This document shows, piece after piece, positions 16,861-26,800 of a stretch of DNA of 64,000 nucleotides. The stretch's first letter is position 1. Each line of letters starts with the position of its first letter. This DNA is from CAVXTF01 sp963701375 (GTDB lineage Bacteria > Actinomycetota > Acidimicrobiia > Acidimicrobiales > CAVXTF01). The stretch lies in contig CAVOZT010000003.1 of NCBI GenBank assembly GCA_963701375.1, forward strand, positions 124,001 to 188,000. Direction: 5' to 3'. The notes beneath the pieces were generated by a model. The model searched no databases and was not told the origin of the DNA. It saw only the letters and a list, made by a program, of their open reading frames with translations. A program made the translations under genes and the position numbers.

Positions 16861-18965
16861 ACGAGCACCTCGTGAACCTTGGTGAGCAGGTCAGCCTTGG
16901 TAAACGGCTTTTCGACGACGACTACTCCTGGTTCGAGGATTCCTCTAGTGGCGATCGCATCCGCGTTGTATCCCGACATGAACAGGACCTTCAGGCCGGG
17001 CCGGTTCTTCTGGAGACTGTTGGCTAAGTCGCGCCCCGAAAGGCCTCCTGGCATCACGACATCGGTCAGAAGCAGATCGATGGGCTCTTCTGCCAGTTGA
17101 GCAATCGCCTGAGGACCGCTGCTCGCCTCGAGCACGTTGAACCCGGCACGCTCCAATATCCGTCGGCAAGCGGCGCGTACCGCGTCCTCGTCCTCGACGA
17201 GCAGGACCGTCTCGCCCGTCGCAGGAACGTCCTTGGCCAGTTGGTCGTCGGCCTCAGACCCAGCGACCTCATCTGTGGCGGGCAGGTAAACCTTGAAGGT
17301 CGTTCCCACACCGATCTCGCTGTATACGGTCACACAGCCGCCGTAGCGGTTCGCAATCGCGTACACCGTGGAGAGTCCGAGGCCCGTGCCGGCGCCTGGG
17401 TCCTTGGTTGTGAAAAATGGCTCGAATACTTGACTTGCCACTTCCGTCGACATGCCACAGCCGGTGTCGGTCACATTGATCCTGACGTATCGGCCAGGTG
17501 CGAGATCGGCGTGAGCTTGCGAAGCATCCTCGTCGATCACCTGCTCGGAGGTTTCAACCGTGATCGTCCCTGTCCCCGAGATGGCATCGCGGGCGTTGAC
17601 GGCAAGATTTACGAGTACCTGCTCCAGTTCACCGGCGTCGGCAAGAACCCTCGGCAAGTCCGCAGCGAGGACCACCTTCAGTGTTATGTCTTCGCCGAGA
17701 GTCCGGTGCAGGAGGTTCAGCAGGTTGTTGATCGCGTCGTTTGCGTCAAGAACCGACGTCTTGACCAAATCCCGGCGGGAGAAGACCAACAACTGACGCG
17801 TGAGGTCTGCCGCGCGACGCGCCGCCTTTCTGACTTCGGCCACGTCCGGCTGGAGCGGATGGTCCGAGTCCAGCCCGTCGGCGATGAAATCGCCGTAGTT
17901 CAAGATGACCGCCAGCAGATTGTTGAAGTCGTGCGCGATGCCGCCCGCGAGGCGGCCGACGGCCTCCATCCGCTGGGCCTGGCGCAGCTCACCTTCCAAT
18001 CGGACCCTGGTTCGCTCGGCTTCTGCCTGCGCGGCTATTACTCGATCCAGTTCGCCGTTCTTGAGCTCGAGATCGTCGACCAGAGCAAGCGCCTGGTCTT
18101 TGCGACGAGCAGTGGCCTCCAAGACAAAGACGACCAGGAGCCCTGCGAGAAGAGCCACGCCCGCGAGAATCCAAGGCAGCAGATCGGAGAGGGTTCCGAG
18201 AACCGAGCCCGAGATGCTGACCACGAACAACAGCACGGATCCACCAGGTTTTGGAGCGGAGGCGGAATTCAGGTTGTTCAGATCGACCAGCTGGCTGACA
18301 ACGTTGCCCGTGAGTGGCAGGGTCTTCGAAGTCGCTATCAGGACGGGCGACGCGGTGTCGGACCCTGTGTACAACACGTACTGCAAGTTGGGAAAACTGC
18401 TTCGGACCGTTGTGCCCGCGGGAAGAGGCAACTCGGCGTAGACGACGTAGCCGCCTGGCACCAGTGGTGCACCTTCGGCTACGGCGAGCCGACGATTCTC
18501 ACCCGAGCCGAAAAAGCCGAGGATTCGGAACCCACCTTGAGACGTGACCTCGGCGAGGGCGCTTCCCTTGGTGCCCCCGAGTCCGGGGAGGGATGAACTT
18601 GGGGTGCCTCGCTGATTCGTGACGACCAGGGCGCCGCCAGGCGAGCGATGCAAGACCGCCATCGCAGAGAAGATGCCAACGGACGGGTCGGCGGTAGCGA
18701 GTCGCTCCATAGCTGCTGGATCGCTGTTAGTGGCGGCGGCAACAGATCCCACCGATGACATCGAGGACTCGATCTGACCGATCAGTGCGGAGAAGGCTGT
18801 CTTCGCATCTTGGGCCTGAAGGGTGACGAGTCGTGTCTTGTCGCGTTGGTTTGCGTCCCGACTGAGGAAGTACATGCCCGACCCGAGGACCAGGGCAGCG
18901 GCAACGACAGCTACCGAGAGCCGACGAGGTCTCCAGTTAGCCCGGGCGCGTGCGGGTCTAGGCAC
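16857..18965 (-). CDS. Membrane hybrid sensor histidine kinase
   Basis: The 702-residue protein has a transmembrane helix at about 16-34, a CHASE-like extracellular sensor (about 35-258), and a second helix at about 262-282. A coiled coil and HisKA domain follow with H345 in GGIAHDFNNLL. The HATPase domain shows NLAVNARDAI, DTGCGMS and GTGLGLSTVYA. A C-terminal receiver domain has acceptor D635 (LLTDVVMPGG) and K near EKPFTK. It is therefore a hybrid kinase that can pass phosphate internally and then to the coupled HD-GYP regulator. The sensed signal is unknown. The start at 18965 leaves a basic cytoplasmic tail before the first helix. No DNA-binding partner is nearby. Confidence 0.92.
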   Translation of the reverse strand: MPRPARARANWRPRRLSVAVVAAALVLGSGMYFLSRDANQRDKTRLVTLQAQDAKTAFSALIGQIESSMSSVGSVAAATNSDPAAMERLATADPSVGIFSAMAVLHRSPGGALVVTNQRGTPSSSLPGLGGTKGSALAEVTSQGGFRILGFFGSGENRRLAVAEGAPLVPGGYVVYAELPLPAGTTVRSSFPNLQYVLYTGSDTASPVLIATSKTLPLTGNVVSQLVDLNNLNSASAPKPGGSVLLFVVSISGSVLGTLSDLLPWILAGVALLAGLLVVFVLEATARRKDQALALVDDLELKNGELDRVIAAQAEAERTRVRLEGELRQAQRMEAVGRLAGGIAHDFNNLLAVILNYGDFIADGLDSDHPLQPDVAEVRKAARRAADLTRQLLVFSRRDLVKTSVLDANDAINNLLNLLHRTLGEDITLKVVLAADLPRVLADAGELEQVLVNLAVNARDAISGTGTITVETSEQVIDEDASQAHADLAPGRYVRINVTDTGCGMSTEVASQVFEPFFTTKDPGAGTGLGLSTVYAIANRYGGCVTVYSEIGVGTTFKVYLPATDEVAGSEADDQLAKDVPATGETVLLVEDEDAVRAACRRILERAGFNVLEASSGPQAIAQLAEEPIDLLLTDVVMPGGLSGRDLANSLQKNRPGLKVLFMSGYNADAIATRGILEPGVVVVEKPFTKADLLTKVHEVLV

Positions 18966-19183
18966 AACGCTCTATGTCGTCGCTGCACGGATCTCAAGAC
19001 ATCAACCGCACCACAATGAGGGAACAATTGGTCTCTGCACCAGGAGAACCGTCTCACTGCAGGCAGTCAAAGAGGGCATGGATTCCCTCTTCGTCCTCGA
19101 AGCCGGGACCAGGTGCTTTAACCGGCATCGCGGATAATGGTTTCGATAGTATCCAGACGTTCTATCGTCGGCCGAGGAGACGA

Positions 19184-20269
19184 GTGACTGCCGTCCCCAT
19201 CCTCACGCAAGGCCCGTCGACCGAAGAGTCGTCTGGGTCGTCCGCCGTGGTGCGGGTCGTGGGACTGCGCAAGAGCTACGGCAAGGTGGTGGCGCTCGGA
19301 GGGGTGGACTTGACAGTCGAGCGCGGGGAGTTCTTCACGTTGCTCGGCCCATCGGGCTCCGGCAAGACCACGCTCTTGCGTCTCATCGGGGGATTCGAAC
19401 GTCCCGATGCAGGCACGATCGAGCTCGGGGGGCGCGACGTGACGTACATCCCTCCCTACGGCCGCAACGTGAACACCGTATTCCAGGACTACGCCTTGTT
19501 CCCGCACATGACGGTGATGGAGAACGTCGAATACGGCCTGCGCGTTCGCCGCACGCCCAAGAAGGAGCGCCGCAGCCGAGCAGATCGGGCCATCGAGATG
19601 GTGCGCTTGTCGGGTCTCGGCGAGCGTAAGCCCGGACAACTCTCCGGGGGTCAGCGCCAGAGGGTGGCACTCGCGCGCGCAATAGTAAATGAGCCTGAGG
19701 TGCTATTGCTCGACGAGCCCCTCGGCGCGCTCGACCTGAAGCTGCGGCAGGAAATGCAGATCGAGTTGAAGAACGTTCAGCGCGAGGTCGGCATCACGTT
19801 CATCTACGTCACTCACGATCAGGAAGAAGCCCTGTCGATGAGCGATCGGATCGCCATCTTGAACGAAGGAGCCATCGAGCAGGTAGGTGACCCACTCGTC
19901 GTGTACGAGCGCCCCCGAACCGACTTCGTCGCCGGCTTCGTCGGGGTTTCCAACCTCATCGAGCGCGAAGGTCGCCACGTGACCATCCGGCCCGAGAAGA
20001 TTCGCCTTGTCGCAGAAGACGAATCCCTCCCGCCAGGGTGGCACGTCGAGAGTGGCGTCATTCGAGACGTGGTGTACGTGGGTGTCCTCACCCGCTACGT
20101 GATCGACCTGGACGGCGGCGACCAACTGGTTGTGGTGCGTCAGAACGACGAAGAGCAGACAAGGGATCTTGCCGCGAGGGGACGACGAACCAAGATCGCC
20201 TGGCGGGCGGATCAAGTTTTTGCGGTGAGTCAACCGGAGAGCTCGCTTGCGAGCTACGACGAAAGGTAG
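19184..20269 (+). CDS. potA: Spermidine/putrescine-type ABC transporter ATP-binding protein
   Basis: The 361-residue ATPase has Walker A GPSGSGKT (55-62), the Q-loop, the signature LSGGQ (153-157), Walker B LLLDEP (174-179), D-loop and the switch His in VTHDQEEA. A C-terminal TOBE-like domain follows (TIRPEKIRL...). This is the CUT1/PotA layout. GTG 19184 is chosen because GAGGAG lies four bases upstream; longer in-frame versions have no coding signal. It is the first of four tandem genes forming a complete importer, with the binding-protein gene five bases downstream. Polyamine specificity rests on overall similarity; related importers carry thiamine, iron or other small cations. Confidence 0.9.
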   Translation: MTAVPILTQGPSTEESSGSSAVVRVVGLRKSYGKVVALGGVDLTVERGEFFTLLGPSGSGKTTLLRLIGGFERPDAGTIELGGRDVTYIPPYGRNVNTVFQDYALFPHMTVMENVEYGLRVRRTPKKERRSRADRAIEMVRLSGLGERKPGQLSGGQRQRVALARAIVNEPEVLLLDEPLGALDLKLRQEMQIELKNVQREVGITFIYVTHDQEEALSMSDRIAILNEGAIEQVGDPLVVYERPRTDFVAGFVGVSNLIEREGRHVTIRPEKIRLVAEDESLPPGWHVESGVIRDVVYVGVLTRYVIDLDGGDQLVVVRQNDEEQTRDLAARGRRTKIAWRADQVFAVSQPESSLASYDER

Positions 20270-20274
20270 CTGGA

Positions 20275-21492
20275 ATGGATTTCAGGAGGAGAGGCATCTC
20301 GACTCCGTCGATCGCCGCGGCGCTGGTGGTCGTCGGGCTGCTGGCCGCGAGTTGTAGCAGCGGCACCAGCACTGCGGGCACTGGAGGCACCGGCGGGGGG
20401 ACGAATCAGGTCCCGACAGCGAACCTGCCCGTGCTGAAGTCGATCGGCAAGGGAGAGGGTTCGCTCAACCTGATCGCGTGGGAAGGGTACCTCGGAGCGC
20501 AATGGGTGAACCCGTTTGAGGCTCAGACCGGCTGTCAGGTGCACGCCACTTACGCCGGCACGTCGGACCAGATGGTGGCACTGATGAAAAATGGCGGCGG
20601 CGGGCAATACGACATGGTCTCGTCCTCGGGCGACGCCGACCTTCGCATCATCTACGCCGGGGATGCTCACCCCGTCAACATCAGCCTGATCCCCAGTTGG
20701 AACCAGTTCTTCCCCGCATTCAAGTCTCCGCCGTTCAACACGATCAACGGGGTGCACTACGGCGTGTCGCTTCAGTGGGGCCCCAACGTCCTCATGTACA
20801 GCAAGACGGCATTTCCGACACCTCCCACCTCGTGGAGCGTCATCTACGATTCGGCACACAAGGGGCTGGTCACGATCCCGGACAACCCGATTCAGATCGC
20901 GGACGCCGCGTTGTATCTGAGCGTGCACAACTCGTCGTTGAAGATCACCGACCCGTACGAGCTGACACAGACGCAGTTCCAGGCTTCGGTCAACTTGCTA
21001 AAGCAAGAGCGGCCGCTCATCAAGAAGTACTGGGATCTCGCCTCACAGGAGATATCGGAGTTCAAGAACGGTGATGCCACCGTCGGCGCGGGCTGGCCGT
21101 ACCAGGTCAGCGCGCTCAAGGCGACCAACTTCCCCATCGGCTCGACAATCCCGGCGGAGGGCGCGACTGGTTGGGCCGACACGTGGATGCTTGCGGCGAA
21201 GGCCCCGCATCCCAACTGCGCATACATGTGGCTGCGTTACATAAGCACGCCGAAGGTCCAGGCTGAGCAGGCGGTCAGCTACGGGGAGACGCCGGACAAC
21301 ATGCTTGCTTGTCCGTTCATGAACCAACTTCAGGCCGGGGCTTGCGACGAATACCACGCCAATGCACCTGCTGCTTACCTCAACAGCATCAAGCTTTGGA
21401 AGACACCGGTTGCCACCTGTGACAACGGAACGTCCGACTGTGTCCCTTACTTCCAGTGGCAACAGGCATGGACCACCGAGGTCATCCAGTAG
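20275..21492 (+). CDS. potD: Extracellular solute-binding lipoprotein, PotD-like
   Basis: The 405-residue protein starts with a lipoprotein signal peptide: basic MDFRRRG, a hydrophobic core, and lipobox LAASC with C27 as the lipidated residue. A Ser/Gly/Thr-rich linker follows. The mature part is a class II periplasmic-type binding protein with the YAGTSDQMVALM and YDMVSSSGDADLRIIYAG segments of the PotD/PotF family. It would capture the ligand outside the membrane and hand it to the PotB/PotC channel. Start at ATG 20275 just after the potA stop. An internal Cys-rich C-terminus (several Cys after residue 340) may form disulfides. Whether it binds spermidine, putrescine or another cation is not readable. 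Confidence 0.9.
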   Translation: MDFRRRGISTPSIAAALVVVGLLAASCSSGTSTAGTGGTGGGTNQVPTANLPVLKSIGKGEGSLNLIAWEGYLGAQWVNPFEAQTGCQVHATYAGTSDQMVALMKNGGGGQYDMVSSSGDADLRIIYAGDAHPVNISLIPSWNQFFPAFKSPPFNTINGVHYGVSLQWGPNVLMYSKTAFPTPPTSWSVIYDSAHKGLVTIPDNPIQIADAALYLSVHNSSLKITDPYELTQTQFQASVNLLKQERPLIKKYWDLASQEISEFKNGDATVGAGWPYQVSALKATNFPIGSTIPAEGATGWADTWMLAAKAPHPNCAYMWLRYISTPKVQAEQAVSYGETPDNMLACPFMNQLQAGACDEYHANAPAAYLNSIKLWKTPVATCDNGTSDCVPYFQWQQAWTTEVIQ

Positions 21493-21530
21493 CAGTCGCG
21501 GACGCCCGGTCGGATCTCGGTCGCTAGGCG

Positions 21531-22436
21531 GTGGCCACAAGCAGTAGAGCCGTGGAGCACAGAGAGGCGTCGCGCCTGTCGGTGGCGCTTTGGCGCCGGC
21601 CTTGGGCGTGCGCCACGCTGCTGCTCACCCCGGCGCTTGCTTGGTTCGTGCTCATATATCTCGCCGCGCTGGCGGTCCTGTTGATCACCGCCTTCTGGCG
21701 GATCAACCCCTTCACCACGAACATCGAAAGGGTCTGGAACCTCGACAACTTCAGGCTGCTGTTCTCCAACGCCGCTTACCGGACGATCATCCTGCGGACG
21801 CTCGGGATGGCAGCGGGAGTGACATTGGTGGAGGTCCTTGTGGCGTTTCCGTTCGCCTACTACATGGCCCGAATCGCCACACCCCGTGGCCGCACGATTC
21901 TGTTCGTGGCCATCTTGATTCCGCTCTGGGCAAGCTACCTGGCTCGAGTGTATGCATGGCTGCTGATCTTCACGCACGACGGAGTTCTGAACTGGACTCT
22001 TCAGGGCCTCCACGTTGGATCGTTGAACCTCGTATACACGAACTGGGCCGTGTTCATCGTGTTCTGTTACGTGTGGCTCCCGTTCATGATCCTGCCCATT
22101 TACGCCGCGCTGGAGCGCATACCGTCCTCATTGATCGAGGCGTCACAGGACCTCGGGGCGAAAGCCTGGCGCAGCACCCGTCTGGTCGTCCTTCCCTTGG
22201 CGCTTCCAGGCATCGTTGCCGGGTCGATCTTCACGTTTTCGCTCACCCTCGGCGACTTCATCACCCCGATCCTGATCGGAGGAGCCAATTCCACTTTTAT
22301 GGGCAACGTGATCGAAGAGAACGTCGGTATCGCCAACAACATCCCGTTCGCGGCGGCGATGGGCCTCGTACCTGTCGCGATCATGGCTGTTTACTTATTG
22401 TTTGCGAGGGCGCTCGGCGCCTTTAAGGCGCTGTGA
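21531..22436 (+). CDS. potB: Polyamine-type ABC transporter permease, PotB-like
   Basis: The 301-residue inner-membrane permease has about six helices and the cytoplasmic EAA loop EASQDLGAKAWRSTRLVVLPLALPGI that contacts the ATPase. It starts at GTG 21531 and its stop overlaps the next permease start (GTGA). With the neighbouring genes it gives the ABCD order of a PotABCD importer, here as potA-potD-potB-potC. The GDFITPILIGG sequence near the end is typical of PotB rather than sugar permeases. Confidence 0.9.
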   Translation: MATSSRAVEHREASRLSVALWRRPWACATLLLTPALAWFVLIYLAALAVLLITAFWRINPFTTNIERVWNLDNFRLLFSNAAYRTIILRTLGMAAGVTLVEVLVAFPFAYYMARIATPRGRTILFVAILIPLWASYLARVYAWLLIFTHDGVLNWTLQGLHVGSLNLVYTNWAVFIVFCYVWLPFMILPIYAALERIPSSLIEASQDLGAKAWRSTRLVVLPLALPGIVAGSIFTFSLTLGDFITPILIGGANSTFMGNVIEENVGIANNIPFAAAMGLVPVAIMAVYLLFARALGAFKAL

Positions 22437-23257
22437 TGGAACCACGCGGCGTCCGAATCGCCTTGCGGATATGGGTGGTACTGGTCCTTTTGTTCTTGTT
22501 CATTCCGATAGGTTTGATCGTGCTCTACGCATTCGATCGCTCGAACGTGCAGAGCTGGCCCATCTCGAGTTTCTCGTTCCATTGGTTCTCGGTGGCATGG
22601 CACGACTCCGAGGTCCGGACAGCTTTTCTGTTGTCAGTGAAGGTGGCGCTGGTCGCGACGGCCATCGCCATGTTGCTGGGATCTCTGGTCGCTTACGCCG
22701 TACACAATTTCAAGTTCTTCGGGCGCGAAGCTATCTCCTTCCTTCTCATTCTGCCGATTGCCCTACCGGGAATTATCACAGGCATAGCTCTGAATTCGTT
22801 CTTCTCGTTCACAAATATCCAGCTTTCCATATGGACGATTGTGATCGGACACGCCACGTTCTGCATCGTGATCGTGTACAACAACATCATCGCTCGGCTG
22901 CGGCGCATGCCCGGGTCGCTCTCCGAAGCCTCGATGGACCTGGGGGCGCGCTGGTGGCAGACCCTTCGTCTGGTAACGCTGCCGGTCGTGGGGACGACGC
23001 TTGTCTCGGCTGCGCTGCTGGCATTCGCTTTGTCGTTCGACGAAGTGATTGTCACGGTGTTCACCGCCGGAGCCCAGAACACGCTGCCGCTGTGGATCTT
23101 CGGAGCCATCCGTCTCGGTCAGCGGCTCCCCGAGGTCAACGCCGTGGTTTCGTTCGTCATCCTTTTGACCATTGTTCCTGTAGCTCTGGCAGCGCGCCTG
23201 GCCGGCGCGGGAGGGATCACCCGCTCCACAGGCGTACGTGCCGCGGAAAAGGCCTGA
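22433..23257 (+). CDS. potC: Polyamine-type ABC transporter permease, PotC-like
   Basis: The 274-residue permease has six predicted helices and an EAA loop (EASMDLGARWWQTLRLVTLPVV). The FALSFDEVIVTVFTAG segment is typical of PotC. The GTG start overlaps the potB stop; an ATG one codon later would serve equally. It is the last gene of the transporter operon. A weak GAACC/GGTTC hairpin just after the stop could end transcription. Heterodimeric PotB/PotC form the translocation channel. Confidence 0.9.
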   Translation: MMEPRGVRIALRIWVVLVLLFLFIPIGLIVLYAFDRSNVQSWPISSFSFHWFSVAWHDSEVRTAFLLSVKVALVATAIAMLLGSLVAYAVHNFKFFGREAISFLLILPIALPGIITGIALNSFFSFTNIQLSIWTIVIGHATFCIVIVYNNIIARLRRMPGSLSEASMDLGARWWQTLRLVTLPVVGTTLVSAALLAFALSFDEVIVTVFTAGAQNTLPLWIFGAIRLGQRLPEVNAVVSFVILLTIVPVALAARLAGAGGITRSTGVRAAEKA

Positions 23258-23368
23258 ACCGGCATCGAAGATCAGCTGGTTCCACCACCTAGGCCCGTGT
23301 CGTTGACCGCGAAGTTGTCGTAGAACGCGTCGCGGTCCGGTTTGCCGGCGTCACGGTTCGCCGCGGGA

Positions 23369-23761
23369 TCAGTCGACGCGGGATGCGAGGACGGTGAGGC
23401 CGGTTCCCCCAGGGTCAACCAACGTCAACCAAGGGGTGTCGGGCGCAGTCTTGGCAGTTCTTTTATCGCCAGCCATCGTGGCGCCGAGCTCGCACAGCCG
23501 CCCTACTTCGTCGAGCAATTCACGCCCGCTGGGATTGACAAAGAGTCGGTTTCTCGGTTCTCGCGATTCGGGCACCCGGACGAAGACGAGCTTCAGATCA
23601 TGCTGATCGGGATCGCCGGACGCCGATATCCACGGGATGCTCCCGGGTTCGTATTCGCGCAGCTCCCAATCAAGTGCAGCGCTCCAGAATGCTGCGGCGC
23701 GCACGGGATCCGAGGATTCGATGACGATCTCAGTGAGGACGGAGCTCATACGTCCATTCAA
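23369..23761 (-). CDS. VOC-superfamily (glyoxalase/dioxygenase fold) protein
   Basis: The small protein (130 residues from TTG 23761, 126 from ATG 23749) has the vicinal-oxygen-chelate pattern. It starts VLTEIVIESSDPVRAAAFWSAALDW, has a HDLKLVFVRVPE strand, and ends WLTLVDPGGTGLTVL. Such one-module VOC proteins are often metalloenzymes or drug-binding proteins; no ligand can be named. The TTG start is favoured because a perfect AGGAGG lies six bases upstream, while the ATG four codons on is too far from it. The coding region lies close to the start of nothing else on its strand except the GGDEF/EAL gene stop, 61 bp away. Confidence 0.78.
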   Translation of the reverse strand: MNGRMSSVLTEIVIESSDPVRAAAFWSAALDWELREYEPGSIPWISASGDPDQHDLKLVFVRVPESREPRNRLFVNPSGRELLDEVGRLCELGATMAGDKRTAKTAPDTPWLTLVDPGGTGLTVLASRVD

Positions 23762-23821
23762 GCTGATCCTCCTGAACCGCGTTCGTCGGGGAGGAAAATC
23801 GTCGGCAATGGTAAACGACGG

Positions 23822-26800
23822 TTACAGGGCAACAGAAAGAGCGGCGTTCCGGAGTTCGGCTTCCCTCCACCATCCGACGAATTCCTGTGCGGGCATCGGG
23901 TGGGCCCAGAAGAATCCCTGAGCCGCATCGCACCCCATCGTCGAGACGATCGTCGCAAGGTGTTCGTTGCTCACACCCTCAGCGACGACGCGCAGTCCCA
24001 TGGCGTGGCTCATCTCGATGACTGCCTTTACGACCGGCGTCGAGTCGTCCGATCCTCCTAAGCGCTCGATGAAAGATCGATCGACCTTAACCGTCGTCAC
24101 CGGCAGCGAGTGAAGGTAAGCCAATGATGAGTACCCAGTGCCAAAGTCGTCGATCGCAACCTGTATGCCGAGCTGCTTGAAACTCTCCAGTGAATGCCTT
24201 GTGGACTCACTATCGGCCATCGCGACTGATTCTGTGACCTCGACACAGACGTGGCGCGGGTCGATACGGTGGCGCTCGAGCGCATCGCGCACGATGCCGG
24301 GGGTCGCCAGGTCGTCAACCTGCTTGGAGGAGAAATTGACGGAGAGCACGGCGAGGTTCGGTTCGTCGAGTTGTGCCGCCCATTGGGCCATTTGGGACGT
24401 GGCCTCGTCGAATACCCAACGCCCGAGCGGCCTGATAAGCCCCGAGTCTTCTGCCACGGGAATGAACTCGAGAGGCGGTACGAGCCCGCGCACCGGGTGG
24501 TGCCACCGGAGCAGGGCTTCGGCGCCCATCGGCCGCCCGCTCGAGGGGTCGACGATCGGCTGGTAGTACACCTCGAATTCGTGTCGCGTCAGTCCTAGGC
24601 GTATGTCTCCTTCCATCGCAAGGCGCTCGACCGAGCGGCGATGGAGGCCTTCGTCGAACAGCGCGAAACGGTTCCGTCCCTTTTCTTTTGCCAGGTACAT
24701 CGCTGCATCCGCGTCGCGCAGGACTGTCGGCGCATTCGCGTCGGACGCAGGAATTACGATCCCGACACTCGCGGTGACCGTGAGCTCCTGGCCCGGGCAG
24801 TGGATCGAAGGCTCCAACAAAGCCTGAACGCGCTTGGCAGCGGCTATCGCGTCCTCGACCTTGTGAACGTCTCTGATGATGAACGCGAACTCGTCACCAC
24901 TCAAACGTGCCGCGGTCTCCCCCACGCGGAGGTTCCGCTTGAACCGTTCTCCCACCTCCCTGAGCACGATGTCCCCCGATTCGTGACCCAGGCTGTCGTT
25001 CACCAGCTTGAAGCGGTCAAGATCGAGGAAGAGAACGGCGATGTTCGACCTGTTGCGCCTGTGCCTTGCCAATTCCTGGTTCAGGCGGTCGAGGAACAAA
25101 GCACGGTTCGGAAGGCCGGTGAGGTTGTCGTAGAACGCCTGGTAACTGAGTGCATCCCTCGCCTCCACCTCTTCTGTTACATCCTCGATTGTCACGACGT
25201 ATCCACCCTCGACATCACCTTTGGGTGCCGCCAGCAGCCGGACGTGACGGACGTCTCCCCCCGGGCGCTGGATCTTGAACTTTGCGGCGAGATTCGCGCG
25301 TTCGGTGCGCTCAGTGTCGACAAGTTGCACCAGTTCCGACTTGTCCTCGGGATGGACTGCATCGATCCAGCTCCGACCCATGAGTGCCTCCACACCCAGC
25401 CCTGTGATCTCGGCCACCCGCGGGTTGGCGTAGTTGACGACGGCTCCCGACGAGACCTCAAGAATGCCGATCGGGGCGGCGCCGGCCAGGCTCCGGAAGC
25501 GTTCCTCGCTCGCTTGAAGCAGGTCGGCATCCCGGATGCGGCCGATCCCATATGCGAGGGCGTCGGCCAACTCTTTCAGTAGAGCGACCTCGGGCGGCCC
25601 AAAGGTGCCGGGCTCGGAGGCGTAGATCGACAGAGCCCCGACGACCTCACCGTTCACCTCGAGCGGCAGAGTGCAACTCGATCGGACGCCGTACGCGGTG
25701 ACGGCGGTTTGCCACGGTGCGAAGGTCGTGGCGCTGCTCACGTCGTCGATCACCTGCACGCTCCGGGTACGGATGGCCGTGCCGGTCGGGCCGCCCCCGT
25801 GTTCGTCGTCGGACCAGTGAACGACGTTCACCTTCAAGATGTCCGACTGCCCGGCCCATGCCTCCGCCCGGACGCTGTGCTCGCTGTCATCTACTACGTA
25901 GCCCACCCATGCCAGCTGGTAGCTGCCGGCGTCGATGATCGTCTTGCAGGTGTCGAACAGCAACGAAGACTCCTCCGAAGCATTTACGAGGACCTGGTTG
26001 AACTTCCCAAGAGTGAGAAGCGCACGTGTGAGGTTGGTACGTTCGGTGATGTCGCGGGCGTTCATCACGATGCCTGCGACTGCAGGGTCGTCCATGCAGT
26101 TGGTAGCTATCACTTCGAGGACACGCCACTCGCCAGCTGACGTCTGGAAACGGAAGACCGCTGCGGGATGGACGCCTGGTTTCACCACTTCTGTGAAGAA
26201 GGTCCTCGATGTCTCGTCGAAGTCGTCGGGATGAATGAGTTCGAGCAAACTGCGGCCCACCTGTTCGGCAGGGACGTATCCGAGCAGGCGCTCAGCAGCC
26301 GGGCTCGCGTATATCAGTCTCAACTTGTCGTCCACGACGGCAATGAGGTCGCTCGAGTTCTGTACGAGCATCCGGAATCGTTCCTCGGTCGACTTGAGTG
26401 ATCGTGAGGTTCGATCCACCGCCCTAAGTGCTCGGCTACGCGATGTCAGCAAGCTAGCTAGAAGACCCGCAAGCAGCACGACAGCAAGCAAACCGACGAA
26501 AAGTAGGGCTAACGGTCCTACCAGCCCGTCGCCGGACTGTTTCACTCCCGGCGCGGCTCGGAACCAAATGTTCCATTTCCCGTAGGACTCGATGACGCTC
26601 TTTATGGGCCATTCACCGATGGCCTTGACCGATGCAGGAGAACGCAGGATCGTGTCAGGATGCGATACACCATTGGTCCCGCTGGACACCAGGAATTGGA
26701 TGCCCGATGCGCGCGGCAACGACTTGAGCAGCCCCGGCGCGTCTGCAATGCCGAGAACCCAGCCGCTCACTTGACGTTCGCGTTGTGACACCGATGTAGG

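Noticed and set aside
17097..18596. A 499-codon open frame on the plus strand opposite the histidine kinase
   Set aside because: It is antisense to a protein with all kinase and receiver motifs. High-GC DNA leaves opposite-strand frames open by chance; it has no family motifs.
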